From: JAFAXD01 sp051985675
Lineage (GTDB): Bacteria; Pseudomonadota; Alphaproteobacteria; Rhizobiales; Xanthobacteraceae
Direction of reading: 5' to 3'
NCBI GenBank assembly: GCA_051985675.1
Contig: JBPYFJ010000076.1
Coordinates: forward strand, 22,159-86,158
Length of the DNA: 64,000 nucleotides
Shown: positions 1 through 7,681 of the stretch, piece by piece
Numbering within the stretch: the first letter of the stretch is position 1
Layout of the letters: each line of letters starts with the position of its first letter
The notes under the pieces: model-generated
Databases searched by the model: none
Told to the model about the DNA's origin: nothing
Seen by the model: only the letters and a program-made list of their open reading frames with translations
Made by a program: the position numbers and the translations under genes

Positions 1-363
1 CAGTGCGCGCACCGTGTTGGTGCGTTCTTCCGCCGAAATCCCAGTGGTGAGGCCGTGGCGGAAATCGACCGACACCGTGAACGCGGTGCCGAGCGGCGCG
101 TCGTTGGCCGAGACCATGGGATCGAGCCGCAGCCGCCGCGCTTCCTCGCCCGAGACCGGCGCGCATACGATTCCCGAAGTGTGCCGGATCACGAACGCCA
201 TCTTGTCCGGCGTGCAGTACGAGGCCGCGACGAACAGATCGCCCTCGTTTTCGCGGTCGTCGTCGTCCGCCACAACCACGATTTCACCGCGGCCGAAGGC
301 ATCGATCGCGGCTTGGACGCGCTCGCTGGTTTCCAGCGCGGGTTGGTTGGTGTGATCGTTCAT
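1..363 (-). CDS. ribB: 3,4-dihydroxy-2-butanone-4-phosphate synthase (N-terminal part, runs off the window)
   Basis: Riboflavin pathway enzyme that turns ribulose 5-phosphate into formate and the four-carbon unit of the xylene ring; cytosolic and Mg-dependent. The 121 visible residues begin at ATG 363-361. They show the acidic metal-binding patch DDDDRENEGD (about residues 33-42) and, near the window edge, the substrate-binding stretch GISAEERTNT. The C-terminus lies outside, so a stand-alone RibB cannot be told from a RibBA fusion carrying GTP cyclohydrolase II. The start lies 14 bp after the aroC stop on the same strand, so the two genes are probably co-transcribed. Confidence 0.93.
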   Translation of the reverse strand, partial: MNDHTNQPALETSERVQAAIDAFGRGEIVVVADDDDRENEGDLFVAASYCTPDKMAFVIRHTSGIVCAPVSGEEARRLRLDPMVSANDAPLGTAFTVSVDFRHGLTTGISAEERTNTVRAL

Positions 364-377
364 TGCAACCCGGTCTA

Positions 378-1502
378 TCAGCCCTTGGGAGGGTCGAACG
401 GCCATTTCACGGGCGTGCCGACCTGCCCTCGCTGACGTAGATAATGATCGGCAATGACGCACGCCACCATGGCCTCCCCGACCGGCACCGCGCGAATTCC
501 GACGCACGGATCATGGCGCCCCTTGGTGGATACCTCGGTCTCGCGGCCGTAGCGATCCACGGTCCGGCGCGGGATCAGGATCGAGGAGGTCGGCTTGACG
601 GCGAAGCGCGCGACAATCGCCTGGCCGGTCGAGATCCCGCCCAGAATGCCGCCCGCGTTGTTGGAGAGGAAGCGCGGTTTGCCGTCGTTCCCCATGCGCA
701 TCTCGTCCACGTTGTCTTCGCCGCTAAGTGCCGCCGCCGCAAAACCTGCACCGATTTCGACGCCTTTGACCGCGTTGATGCCCATGAGCGCTGCGGCGAG
801 ATCGCTATCGAGCTTGCCGTAGACGGGCGCGCCGAGCCCTGCCGGCACCCCCTCGGCCACGACTTCGATCACGGCACCGACCGATGATCCATGCTTGCGG
901 ATCCCGTCGAGGTAATCCGCATAGAATGCCGCCTGCTGTGCGTCGGGACAAAAGAACGGATTGCGGTCGACCTCGTCCCAGTCCCAGCGCGCGCGATCGA
1001 TCTTATGCGGTCCCATCTGGATCAGCGCGCCGCGCACCTGCAGCCCCGGCACGACCTTGCGGGCAATCGCACCGGCGGCGACCCGGCTGGCGGTCTCCCG
1101 CGCCGACGCGCGGCCCCCGCCGCGATAATCGTGCACCCCATATTTGGCATCGTAAGTGTAGCCGGCATGCCCCGGCCGGTAGAGGTCCATGATGTCCGAG
1201 TAATCCCTGGAGCGCTGGTCGACGTTCTCGATCAGCAGCGCGATTGGCGTCCCGGTGGTCACGTCCTCGCCGGTCGCCCGGTCGGCGAACACGCCAGAGA
1301 GGATGCGCACCGTGTCGGGCTCCTGCCGCTGGGTGGTGAAGCGGGACTGGCCCGGCCGCCGGCGATCGAGATCACGCTGAATATCGGCTGCCTTGAGCCT
1401 GATGTTCGGCGGGCAACCATCCACCACGCAACCGATCGCGGGCCCATGGCTCTCGCCGAAGGTGGTTACGCGAAACAGGACGCCGAACGTGTTGGCCGAC
1501 AT
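378..1502 (-). CDS. aroC: Chorismate synthase
   Basis: Last enzyme of the shikimate pathway: anti-1,4-elimination of phosphate from EPSP to chorismate, needing reduced FMN as a catalyst. The 374 residues contain the family signatures FRVTTFGESHGPAIG near the N-terminus, RPGHAGYTYDAKYG near residue 105 and the C-terminal GRHDPCVGIRAVPVGEAM. I chose ATG 1502-1500 (MSANTFG) rather than an ATG 12 codons upstream, because the family normally begins a few residues before NTFG. It is the promoter-proximal member of an aroC-ribB unit. Length and motifs are normal. Confidence 0.96.
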   Translation of the reverse strand: MSANTFGVLFRVTTFGESHGPAIGCVVDGCPPNIRLKAADIQRDLDRRRPGQSRFTTQRQEPDTVRILSGVFADRATGEDVTTGTPIALLIENVDQRSRDYSDIMDLYRPGHAGYTYDAKYGVHDYRGGGRASARETASRVAAGAIARKVVPGLQVRGALIQMGPHKIDRARWDWDEVDRNPFFCPDAQQAAFYADYLDGIRKHGSSVGAVIEVVAEGVPAGLGAPVYGKLDSDLAAALMGINAVKGVEIGAGFAAAALSGEDNVDEMRMGNDGKPRFLSNNAGGILGGISTGQAIVARFAVKPTSSILIPRRTVDRYGRETEVSTKGRHDPCVGIRAVPVGEAMVACVIADHYLRQRGQVGTPVKWPFDPPKG

Positions 1503-1728
1503 GGCGGCTGTCGTAGCCCGCACTCCACAGGGGGTCAAACCGCCGTTCGTGGTTTGAGCCGGCCGAGGATCGATTTATCTGAATGCTGGTTAATATTCGC
1601 CTGAATGGATGTTTACTTTGCGCGAATGATTTGCGTTTTGGAAGAATCCTGTTGCTGCACGCGCAGATTGCGGCTTAGTCTTCTGCGTCGGCGTCAGTAC
1701 GACGTATCCGACGCACAAGGAGGATCAG

Positions 1729-1767
1729 ATGGCGAAGAAGGCAAAGAAGAAGGCCAAGAAGATGTAA
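1729..1767 (+). CDS. 12-residue lysine-rich micro-peptide, copy 1 (MAKKAKKKAKKM)
   Basis: ATG 1729 opens a 12-codon frame of Met, Ala and Lys closed by TAA 1765-1767. Seven of twelve residues are lysine and the lysine codons are all AAG. Translation is likely: a near-perfect AAGGAGG lies at 1717-1723, five bases before the ATG, which is stronger than most ribosome sites in this window. A GC-rich hairpin (about 1771-1786) and a rho-independent terminator (1836-1863) follow, so the transcript would be a free-standing RNA of roughly 250-280 nt. The peptide could bind nucleic acid or act as a leader; its function is unknown. The paralogue at 2125 argues against chance. Confidence 0.6.
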   Translation: MAKKAKKKAKKM

Positions 1768-1835
1768 GCTGCCCGCCTCGAGCGGGAGCACGATGCGCTC
1801 GCGGGCATCCACGCAGGCGAGCGCGACAGGGCTCA

Positions 1836-1863
1836 GGGGCTGGCATGATGCCGGCCCTTTTTT
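1836..1863 (+). terminator. Rho-independent terminator after micro-ORF copy 1
   Basis: Arms GGGCTGGCAT and ATGCCGGCCC pair with one G-U wobble around a very short loop and run into TTTTTT (about 1858-1863). The 3' half, GCCGGCCCTTTT, is shared with the terminator of copy 2. Confidence 0.75.
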
Positions 1864-2124
1864 GTTGGTCGCCCGGCGTCGACGGTTGTCGCGACGCGTT
1901 GCGAGCGAGATCGCGCCGATCGCGAGTTGTCCACAAGACGGCATGCGCAACTCGGCTAAATGAACGTGCGTTAATGTAGACCTGAATGTTCGTTAAGTAT
2001 CGGATTTAATTGCGCTTTTCTTCAGAATCCGTTTGCGGTCGCGCGCCGGTTGCGGTATGGAAAATTTATCGGCTTCAAAACACGTATCCGATCCGCCGAT
2101 CATCGGAATCCTCTGGAGGACACA

Positions 2125-2163
2125 ATGGCGAAGAAGGCCAAGAAGAAGGCGAAGAAGTCCTAA
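2125..2163 (+). CDS. 12-residue lysine-rich micro-peptide, copy 2 (MAKKAKKKAKKS)
   Basis: ATG 2125 to TAA 2161-2163. It matches copy 1 at eleven of twelve residues and differs only in the last (Ser for Met). Synonymous codon changes (GCA/GCC and GCC/GCG for alanine) alongside a conserved peptide suggest selection on the protein sequence, although the frame is too short for a statistical claim. The Shine-Dalgarno GGAGGA at 2115-2120 is four bases before the ATG. It is followed by its own terminator. Product role unknown; it is likely cytosolic because it has no hydrophobic stretch. Confidence 0.6.
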   Translation: MAKKAKKKAKKS

Positions 2164-2220
2164 CGGACTGACGTCACTCCGGCCATTGCGCCGTATGTGG
2201 CGCGGGTCGGAACCCTAAAG

Positions 2221-2250
2221 AAAGGGCCGGTGCAACGCCGGCCCTTTTCA
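2221..2250 (+). terminator. Bidirectional rho-independent terminator
   Basis: Arms AAAGGGCCGG (2221-2230) and CCGGCCCTTTT (2238-2248) enclose a 7-nt loop. It has a T-run on the plus strand after the micro-ORF and an equivalent run on the minus strand, so it can also terminate fabI, whose stop is at 2300. Confidence 0.8.
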
Positions 2251-2299
2251 TTTGCGCTGATCGGCGTACCAAACAAATAGTCCAGGCGCTGCGTACCAA

Positions 2300-3115
2300 C
2301 TAATCCTTCGCGACTGCGATGTCGGGCGCGTCCGGATGTTTCATTCCAACAATATGGTAGCCGGCGTCGACATGGTGGATCTCGCCGGTGACCCCGCGCG
2401 AGAGATCGGACAACAAATAAACCGCGGTATCTCCAACTTCCTCGATCGTGACACTGCGCCGAAGCGGCGCGTTGTGCTCGTTCCATTTGAGGATGTAGCG
2501 GAAGTCGCCGATGCCGGAGGCCGCGAGCGTTTTGATTGGTCCAGCCGATATCGCGTTGACCCGAATGTTTCTCGCGCCGAGATCGGCCGCCAGATAACGC
2601 ACGGATGCTTCCAAGCCGGCCTTGGCGACGCCCATGACGTTATAATGCGGCATCCATTTTTCCGCGCCGTAGTAGGTCAGCGTGAGCATCGCCCCGCCGT
2701 CACGCATGAGCGCTTCGGCGCGTTGCGCGATCGCGGTGAACGAGTAGCAACTCACCAGCATGGTCTTGATGAAATTCTCGCGGCTGGTATCGACATAGCG
2801 TCCGGTGAGTTCATCCTTGTCGGAGAACGCGATCGCGTGCACCACGAAGTCGATGCTTCCCCACGCCTGGCGGAGCGCTTCGAAAGCTGCGTCAAGCGTC
2901 CCCGGCTCGGTCACATCACAATGGCCGATCACCGTCCCGCCAACCTCCTGGGCGAGAGGTTCAACGCGCTTTTTGAGCGCCTCCCCCTGATAGGTGAACG
3001 CGAGTTCGGCACCGTGTGCGCGTGCTGATTTGGCGATCCCCCAGGCCAGCGACCTGTTGTTGGCGAGCCCCATGATCACGCCGCGTTTTCCACGCATCAG
3101 ACCCGAGGCGTCCAT
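2300..3115 (-). CDS. fabI: Enoyl-[acyl-carrier-protein] reductase (NADH)
   Basis: Reduces trans-2-enoyl-ACP in each fatty-acid elongation cycle; cytosolic, type II fatty-acid synthesis. The 271-residue protein has an atypical SDR fold. The N-terminal nucleotide site is GLANNRSLAWGIA (about residues 16-28). The catalytic Tyr158-x6-Lys165 pair and the second conserved tyrosine (Tyr148) match FabI spacing. The start codon has GGAGGAGCG directly upstream, so the first ATG is used. A perfect 15-bp palindrome sits about 33 bp before the start (3148-3162). Rhizobia usually carry more than one FabI, so essentiality cannot be assumed. Confidence 0.95.
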   Translation of the reverse strand: MDASGLMRGKRGVIMGLANNRSLAWGIAKSARAHGAELAFTYQGEALKKRVEPLAQEVGGTVIGHCDVTEPGTLDAAFEALRQAWGSIDFVVHAIAFSDKDELTGRYVDTSRENFIKTMLVSCYSFTAIAQRAEALMRDGGAMLTLTYYGAEKWMPHYNVMGVAKAGLEASVRYLAADLGARNIRVNAISAGPIKTLAASGIGDFRYILKWNEHNAPLRRSVTIEEVGDTAVYLLSDLSRGVTGEIHHVDAGYHIVGMKHPDAPDIAVAKD

Positions 3116-3147
3116 CGCTCCTCCGCCCGGACCACGCCCGGCGATTT

Positions 3148-3162
3148 CCCTATGACATAGGG
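3148..3162. promoter_or_regulatory. Perfect palindrome, possible operator between fabI and the sigma factor gene
   Basis: Arms CCCTATG and CATAGGG separated by one base. It lies in the 147-bp gap between the divergent fabI start and the ECF sigma start, where a regulator of either gene could bind. Nothing in the sequence says which. Confidence 0.35.
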
Positions 3163-3214
3163 GCGTGTGCCCTTCAAGCTGACGCCTAAAACCTCCGCGA
3201 GCCTGTGGCCCCCC

Positions 3215-3240
3215 GGAATAGCGTGTATAATCATGGTGTT
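3215..3240 (+). promoter_or_regulatory. ECF-type promoter (GGAAT-N17-TGTT) ahead of the sigma factor gene
   Basis: GGAAT at 3215-3219 and TGTT at 3237-3240 resemble the GGAAC-N16/17-CGTT pattern used by alphaproteobacterial ECF sigma factors. The -10 element ends 22 bp before the preferred start codon, which would fit autoregulation. This is a motif match by eye only. Confidence 0.35.
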
Positions 3241-3262
3241 TTCATCCGGTGAGGTTGGCCCG

Positions 3263-3754
3263 ATGGCTGGGTTTAGGCACAACGTGCAAGCGTCGATCCC
3301 GGCGCTTCGCCGCTACGCGCGCGCGCTCACGCGCAATGCCGACGTGGCTGACGATCTGGTGCAGGACACGCTGGTGCGCGCGCTGCGTTCCGAACACCTG
3401 TTTCATGGCGGCGAGGTCCGCAGCTGGCTTTATACGATCTTGACCAATCTCAATCGCAACCGATTGCGCTCGCTCGCACGGCGCCCAATCCACACGCCGA
3501 TCGAGGATGACGATGCCATCGATCTCGCCGGCCCCGAAGCTGGAATGCGCGACGTCGAGCGCGCCCTTGGCACGCTGGTCGAAGATCAACGCGTCGCGCT
3601 GTTGCTGGTCGTGCTCGAAGGGTTGACCTATCGCGAGGTTGCTGAAATCCAAGGCGTCCCGATTGGAACCGTGATGTCGCGCCTCGCGCGCGCGCGCGCG
3701 CAGATCAAGAACTATCTCGACGGCGAGCGCCCCGCGCTGCGCCGGGTGAAATGA
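3263..3754 (+). CDS. ECF-family RNA polymerase sigma factor
   Basis: 163-residue sigma factor with only regions 2 and 4. Region 2 spans about residues 10-75 (core-binding DDLVQDTLVRAL, then -10 recognition RSWLYTILTNLNRN). Region 4 spans about 105-158 (LLVVLEGLTYREVAEIQGV helix-turn-helix, then PIGTVMSRLARAR). I chose ATG 3263 because GGTGAGG lies seven bases upstream and the protein then begins just before region 2; an earlier in-frame ATG would add 32 unrelated residues. Its stop overlaps the ATGA before the anti-sigma gene, so the two are translated together. Confidence 0.92.
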   Translation: MAGFRHNVQASIPALRRYARALTRNADVADDLVQDTLVRALRSEHLFHGGEVRSWLYTILTNLNRNRLRSLARRPIHTPIEDDDAIDLAGPEAGMRDVERALGTLVEDQRVALLLVVLEGLTYREVAEIQGVPIGTVMSRLARARAQIKNYLDGERPALRRVK

Positions 3755-3762
3755 GGAACACG

Positions 3763-4566
3763 ATGACTGACCGCGACCTCCCAGTCACGGAAGACGAGTT
3801 GCACGCCTATGCGGACGGAGAGTTGCCGGACGACCGCCGCAGCGCCGTCGAGGCGTGGCTTGCGGCTCACCCTGACGACATGACGCGCGTTGGCGCGTGG
3901 CGCGCTCAGGCTGACGCAATCCGCAATCGCTTTGGCGCAGTCGCGCGCGAGCCTGTCCCGGCGCGCTTCGACCTCGATCAATTGGCGCACGCTACGTGGC
4001 CCTGGAAAAGTGTTGCTGCCGCCGCCGTGATCGCGTTTTTGCTCGGCGGTTCGCTGGGCTGGCTTGGACATGATCTCGTTGGCAGCGACGCCGAAGCGGA
4101 ACGCGGTCCGTTCCAAGCGTTCACCGCCGAGGCGGTCGACGCCTACAATCTGTACGTGGTGGAAGTGCGCCATCCGGTCGAAGTCCCGGCGGCCGACGCC
4201 GACCATCTCGTTCAGTGGCTCTCCAAGCGCGTCGGCTATCCGCTGCGCGCGCCCGATTTGGAAAAGCTCGGACTGAAGCTCGTGGGCGGCCGGCTGTTGC
4301 CCGGGCCGACCGGACCAGCAGCGTTCTTCATGTACGAGGCGCCGTCCGGCGAGCGCTACACGATCTACTGTGCGCGCTCGAACGCCCCCGACACGGCGCT
4401 GCGATACAACGACATCGGCAAAGCCACGGCGGTGTATTGGGCCAATAACGAGGTTGCGTACGTGGTGAGCGGCAAGGGTGACCGCAACCGGCTCAGTGAC
4501 GTCGCCGTTGCGGCCTATGAGCAGACGGACCGGGGCCGGGCAACTTCCAAGGACCCCGGCGGCTGA
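3763..4566 (+). CDS. Membrane-anchored anti-sigma factor
   Basis: Partner of the preceding ECF sigma factor. The first 60 or so residues hold the sigma-binding type motif (DELHAYADGELPDDRR...VEAWLAAHPDD). A single membrane segment follows at about residues 82-104 (AAAAVIAFLLGGSLGWLG), then a periplasmic domain of about 160 residues that ends in a region resembling other RsiW/YlaC-like sensors. No HxxxCxxC zinc motif is visible. ATG 3763 has TGAGGA at ideal spacing; ATG 3751 (overlapping the sigma stop as ATGA) would add four residues. The stimulus sensed is not evident. Confidence 0.85.
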   Translation: MTDRDLPVTEDELHAYADGELPDDRRSAVEAWLAAHPDDMTRVGAWRAQADAIRNRFGAVAREPVPARFDLDQLAHATWPWKSVAAAAVIAFLLGGSLGWLGHDLVGSDAEAERGPFQAFTAEAVDAYNLYVVEVRHPVEVPAADADHLVQWLSKRVGYPLRAPDLEKLGLKLVGGRLLPGPTGPAAFFMYEAPSGERYTIYCARSNAPDTALRYNDIGKATAVYWANNEVAYVVSGKGDRNRLSDVAVAAYEQTDRGRATSKDPGG

Positions 4567-4578
4567 GCCCCTGGCTGC

Positions 4579-5574
4579 CTATCCAAGATCCTTGCGCGGA
4601 TCGTAGGGCTTCTGCTCCCGCCAGGTTCGCATCAGCTCCTCCAGTGCCTCATCGCGCCCCTCCGGCAGAACGACGCGCACGGTCGCGAGCAGATCGCCTG
4701 CGCCCGATTTCTGCGGCATGCCTTTGCCGCGCAATCGGAACACGCGCCCTCCGCTGGTGTTTGGAGGAATCGTCAGCGAGACCGCACCGTCAAGCGTCGG
4801 CACCCGCACCTGGGCGCCGAGCACGGCCTCGTACAGCGTGATCGGCAGGTCGAGACGCAGGTCGGCGCCGTCGCGCTTGAAGCGCGGATCGTCAGCGATG
4901 TGCACCGTGACCAGTGCGTCGCCTGGCGCACCGGCGCCCGGCAGCCCCTGCCCTTTGAGCCTGATCTGCTGACCTTCGGCGAGACCCGGGGGGATCTTGA
5001 CGTCGACTTCCTTGCCGGTGGGCAACGTTACTCTGCGGCTCGTTCCTTTTGCGGCTTCGGAGAGCGCGATCGTCACCGCGACGGCGACGTCCCGGCCGGT
5101 GGGCGGCGGGCCAAAATCCTCGGGATCGAACTGGAACGTCGAGCGACGCCCCTGCTGGAACCTCTGACCGGCTCCGCCCGTCCGGCCGAACATCTCGCTC
5201 AAGACGTCCTCGAAGCCCGCCGCGCCCCCGCCACCCGCGCCCGGACTGCGCTCGAAGCCCCCAGGCCCCCAGGTGAAGGTCTCAAACCGGCCATCACGGC
5301 CGAAGCCGGCGCCGGGCTGCGCGCCGAACCCCTCAAAGGCAGGGTGGATCGGCTTGCCCTCGGCGTCGATCTCGCCGGCATCAAAGGCCCTGCGTTTGGC
5401 CTCATCGCCGAGAATCTCATAGGCGCTGTTGAGTTCCGCGAAGCGCTCAGCCGCCTTCGGATCGTTGCGATTAGCGTCAGGGTGCAGCTTCTTGGCTAGC
5501 CGCCGGAACGCGCTCTTGATCGCCGCGGATTTGGCGGAGCGCTGCACCCCTAACACGTCATAGGGGTCGCGCAT
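4579..5574 (-). CDS. DnaJ-like co-chaperone (CbpA type, no zinc fingers)
   Basis: 331-residue J-domain protein expected to stimulate DnaK ATPase. The J domain is residues 1-70 with the HPD tripeptide at 31-33. A Gly/Phe-rich linker (about 75-135, with GFGRDGRFETFTWGPGGFE) follows, then the two C-terminal beta domains of DnaJ (about 140-320). The cysteine-rich zinc region of true DnaJ is absent, which places it with CbpA/DnaJ class B proteins. It converges on the anti-sigma gene with a 12-bp gap. Confidence 0.9.
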   Translation of the reverse strand: MRDPYDVLGVQRSAKSAAIKSAFRRLAKKLHPDANRNDPKAAERFAELNSAYEILGDEAKRRAFDAGEIDAEGKPIHPAFEGFGAQPGAGFGRDGRFETFTWGPGGFERSPGAGGGGAAGFEDVLSEMFGRTGGAGQRFQQGRRSTFQFDPEDFGPPPTGRDVAVAVTIALSEAAKGTSRRVTLPTGKEVDVKIPPGLAEGQQIRLKGQGLPGAGAPGDALVTVHIADDPRFKRDGADLRLDLPITLYEAVLGAQVRVPTLDGAVSLTIPPNTSGGRVFRLRGKGMPQKSGAGDLLATVRVVLPEGRDEALEELMRTWREQKPYDPRKDLG

Positions 5575-5661
5575 TCCAACGACTCCACATCATGCCGGCG
5601 GTTGTTCCAGAGGCCCCACGCATTACAGCAATGTGGGGGTCGCGGCGATCCGGCGCAATGC

Positions 5662-6162
5662 TTAACTGGCTGTCGGTCCGGCCAAGGGCGAGCGGAAACT
5701 GCCGTCGCGGCGCTGCCATGGCTTGAGGGTACGCACGACCCATTTGCCCTGTTGTTTTTGGCAGGCCTCGCCCTGCAGCCACGCCTCGTTGTCCTTGGCG
5801 ACGAAGCTTGCCAGGAACTCGCGGCACGTGGAGCCGTCCTGATCATATTCGGCAGCGATCGGAGTGATGGTGCCGCGTGCGCCGGTGCGCGGATTTTCCC
5901 ACGGAGCACTGGCGTCCTTGCTGCCGCTGGCGAGCACGTCAGCGGCCGCGGCACTTGCATAGGCGAGGTCAGTATCGGATGGGAGTTCGCGCTTGGCCGG
6001 GACCACCGCATAACTGGATCCGGCAATCCGGGTCTTGTCGCCGTCCTTGCCCAGCAGCGAGCCAAGCTCGTAGCTGCAGCCCCCTACCGACAGTCCCATG
6101 GCCAAGCCCGCGACCGCGCAGGCGCTGGTGCCCAACCCACGACGTAGGCGTCGTGAGGTCAT
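5662..6162 (-). CDS. RT0821/Lpp0805-family surface lipoprotein
   Basis: 166 residues beginning MTSRRLRRGLG, chosen because a lipoprotein signal then follows directly: hydrophobic AVAGLAMGLSVGG and the lipobox cysteine Cys29. The mature part has a conserved DGSTCREF-type motif and ends with EACQKQQGKWVV, a pattern I associate with the RT0821/Lpp0805 family of small outer-membrane lipoproteins of unknown function. It is divergent from pdxH with a 56-bp gap. The family assignment is from memory of the C-terminal pattern. Confidence 0.75.
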   Translation of the reverse strand: MTSRRLRRGLGTSACAVAGLAMGLSVGGCSYELGSLLGKDGDKTRIAGSSYAVVPAKRELPSDTDLAYASAAAADVLASGSKDASAPWENPRTGARGTITPIAAEYDQDGSTCREFLASFVAKDNEAWLQGEACQKQQGKWVVRTLKPWQRRDGSFRSPLAGPTAS

Positions 6163-6218
6163 TGCCCTATATAGGATGCACTGTGTTGCAGCACGCAACG
6201 TCGACACCGGGTACCCTC

Positions 6219-6860
6219 ATGTCCGAGACGGCCGCGATTGAACACCCGACCTGGTTAACGTCCGGTGATTTCACCCAAGCCGATGAACCATTTGCGCTTT
6301 TTGCTGTCTGGTTCAGTGAGGCGAGCCGCGCAGAACCGGCCGATCCCAACGCTATGGCGCTCGCCACCGTCGACGCGACTGGTTTACCGAACGTGCGCAT
6401 GGTGCTGATGAAGGGCTTCGATGAGAACGGTTTCGTGTTCTACACGAACAGGAACAGCCAGAAGGGGCAGGAGCTGACGGCGAACCAGAGCGCCGGACTG
6501 GCGTTCTACTGGAAGTCGCTCAAGCGCCAGGTCCGGATCCGCGGCACGACCCACGTCGTAACCGACGCCGAGGCCGATGCGTACTTCGCATCGCGCCCCC
6601 GTGGCGCGCAGATCGGCGCCTGGGCGAGCCAGCAGTCAGCGCCGCTCGAAAGCCGGTTTGCCTTCGAAAAAGCGGTCGCGGTGACGGCGGCCAAGCATGC
6701 GATCGGCGCGGTGCCTCGCCCCCCGTACTGGATCGGCTATCGGGTCGTTCCGACCGCGATCGAGTTCTGGCAAGACCGGCCGTTCCGCCTGCACGATCGC
6801 CTTGCCTTCACGCGCGCCCAGCCGGGCGCGCCGTGGACCAAAACGCGGCTCTATCCGTGA
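6219..6860 (+). CDS. pdxH: Pyridoxamine/pyridoxine 5'-phosphate oxidase
   Basis: FMN enzyme making pyridoxal 5'-phosphate from PNP or PMP; cytosolic, vitamin B6 pathway. The 213-residue length is normal. Conserved stretches are NAMALATVDATGLPNVRMVLMK (flavin region, about 46-66), FYTNRNSQKG (about 80-89), SRPRGAQIGAWASQQS (about 127-142) and the C-terminal RLHDRLAF. ATG 6219 is used because the upstream frame is unrelated to the family. A short-chain dehydrogenase gene follows after 13 bp. Confidence 0.95.
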   Translation: MSETAAIEHPTWLTSGDFTQADEPFALFAVWFSEASRAEPADPNAMALATVDATGLPNVRMVLMKGFDENGFVFYTNRNSQKGQELTANQSAGLAFYWKSLKRQVRIRGTTHVVTDAEADAYFASRPRGAQIGAWASQQSAPLESRFAFEKAVAVTAAKHAIGAVPRPPYWIGYRVVPTAIEFWQDRPFRLHDRLAFTRAQPGAPWTKTRLYP

Positions 6861-6873
6861 ACTGATCACACCG

Positions 6874-7620
6874 ATGCCGACCTCGCAACCCAATCAGCCA
6901 CGCCGCACGCTGCTGCTGACCGGCGCAAGCCGCGGGATCGGACATGCGACCGTCAAGCGCTTCTCCGCGGCCGGTTGGCGCGTGATCACCTGCTCGCGTC
7001 ATCCGTTCCCGGAAAACTGTCCGTGGGAAGCAGGACCCGAAGATCACATCCAGGTCGACCTCGCCGATGCCGACGATACCGCGCGCGCGATCGAGGAAAT
7101 CAAGCGCCGGGTGCACGGCGAGCTGCATGCGCTCGTCAACAATGCGGGAATTTCGCCTAAGCTCAATGGCAAACGATTGTCGGCGATCGCAACCACGATC
7201 GACGTGTGGCAGCACGTGTTTCAGGTGAACTTCTTTGCCCCGATCATGCTGGCGCGCGGCCTTGTCGATGAACTCAAGGCTGCCAAAGGCTCGATCGTCA
7301 ACGTGACCTCGATCGCCGGCTCGCGCGTGCATCCGTTCGCTGGCGCGGCTTACGCCACCTCGAAGGCCGCACTTGCCGCGCTGACCCGCGAGATGGCGGC
7401 CGATTTCGGCCCGCTCGGCATTCGGGTCAATGCAATCGCGCCAGGTGAGATCGACACCGCGATCCTGTCGCCGGGCACCGAAAACATGCTCGAGCAGATT
7501 CCGATGCACCGCCTGGGCACCACCGATGAGGTTGCCAAGATCATCTACGTGCTGTGCACGGAGACCTCGTCCTACGTGCATGGCGCCGAAATCCACATCA
7601 ACGGCGGTCAACACGTCTGA
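6874..7620 (+). CDS. Short-chain dehydrogenase/reductase
   Basis: 248-residue classical SDR. It shows the cofactor site TGASRGIG (about residues 16-23), NNAG (about 89-92), catalytic Ser in NVTSIAG, Tyr-x3-Lys in YATSK (about 151-155) and the family C-terminal YVHGAEIHINGG. Substrate is not predictable. It starts 13 bp after pdxH and is probably in the same transcript, a linkage I associate with Bradyrhizobium-like genomes. Confidence 0.88.
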   Translation: MPTSQPNQPRRTLLLTGASRGIGHATVKRFSAAGWRVITCSRHPFPENCPWEAGPEDHIQVDLADADDTARAIEEIKRRVHGELHALVNNAGISPKLNGKRLSAIATTIDVWQHVFQVNFFAPIMLARGLVDELKAAKGSIVNVTSIAGSRVHPFAGAAYATSKAALAALTREMAADFGPLGIRVNAIAPGEIDTAILSPGTENMLEQIPMHRLGTTDEVAKIIYVLCTETSSYVHGAEIHINGGQHV

Positions 7621-7681
7621 GCGTCGTGTTGAGCCGATGTGCCATCAAATAGTTGAACGATTCCGTAGGCTGGGTTAACCG

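Larger units (their letters stand above)
1581..1863 (+). repeat. Tandem micro-ORF unit, copy 1
   Basis: First of two related units lying head to tail between aroC and fabI. Both share a leader with the blocks GTTAAT and CCTGAATG and the block ACGTATCCGA ahead of the ribosome site. Both then have a strong Shine-Dalgarno sequence, a 12-codon lysine-rich ORF, a small GC hairpin and a terminator ending CCGGCCCTTTT. The leader similarity is imperfect, so the duplication is not recent. Copy 2 is at 1961-2250. Confidence 0.6.
1961..2250 (+). repeat. Tandem micro-ORF unit, copy 2
   Basis: Second unit of the pair. Leader blocks GTTAAT (as cgTTAATg), CCTGAATG and ACGTATCCGA recur in the same order as in copy 1. 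They are followed by GGAGGA, the 12-codon ORF, a small hairpin (stem GCGCC/GGCGC near 2188-2203) and the terminator. The two start codons are 396 bp apart. Confidence 0.6.

Noticed and set aside
1605..1979. A 124-codon plus-strand frame over micro-ORF unit 1
   Set aside because: It runs through the micro-ORF in another frame and across the terminator, has no ribosome site and shows no family resemblance.
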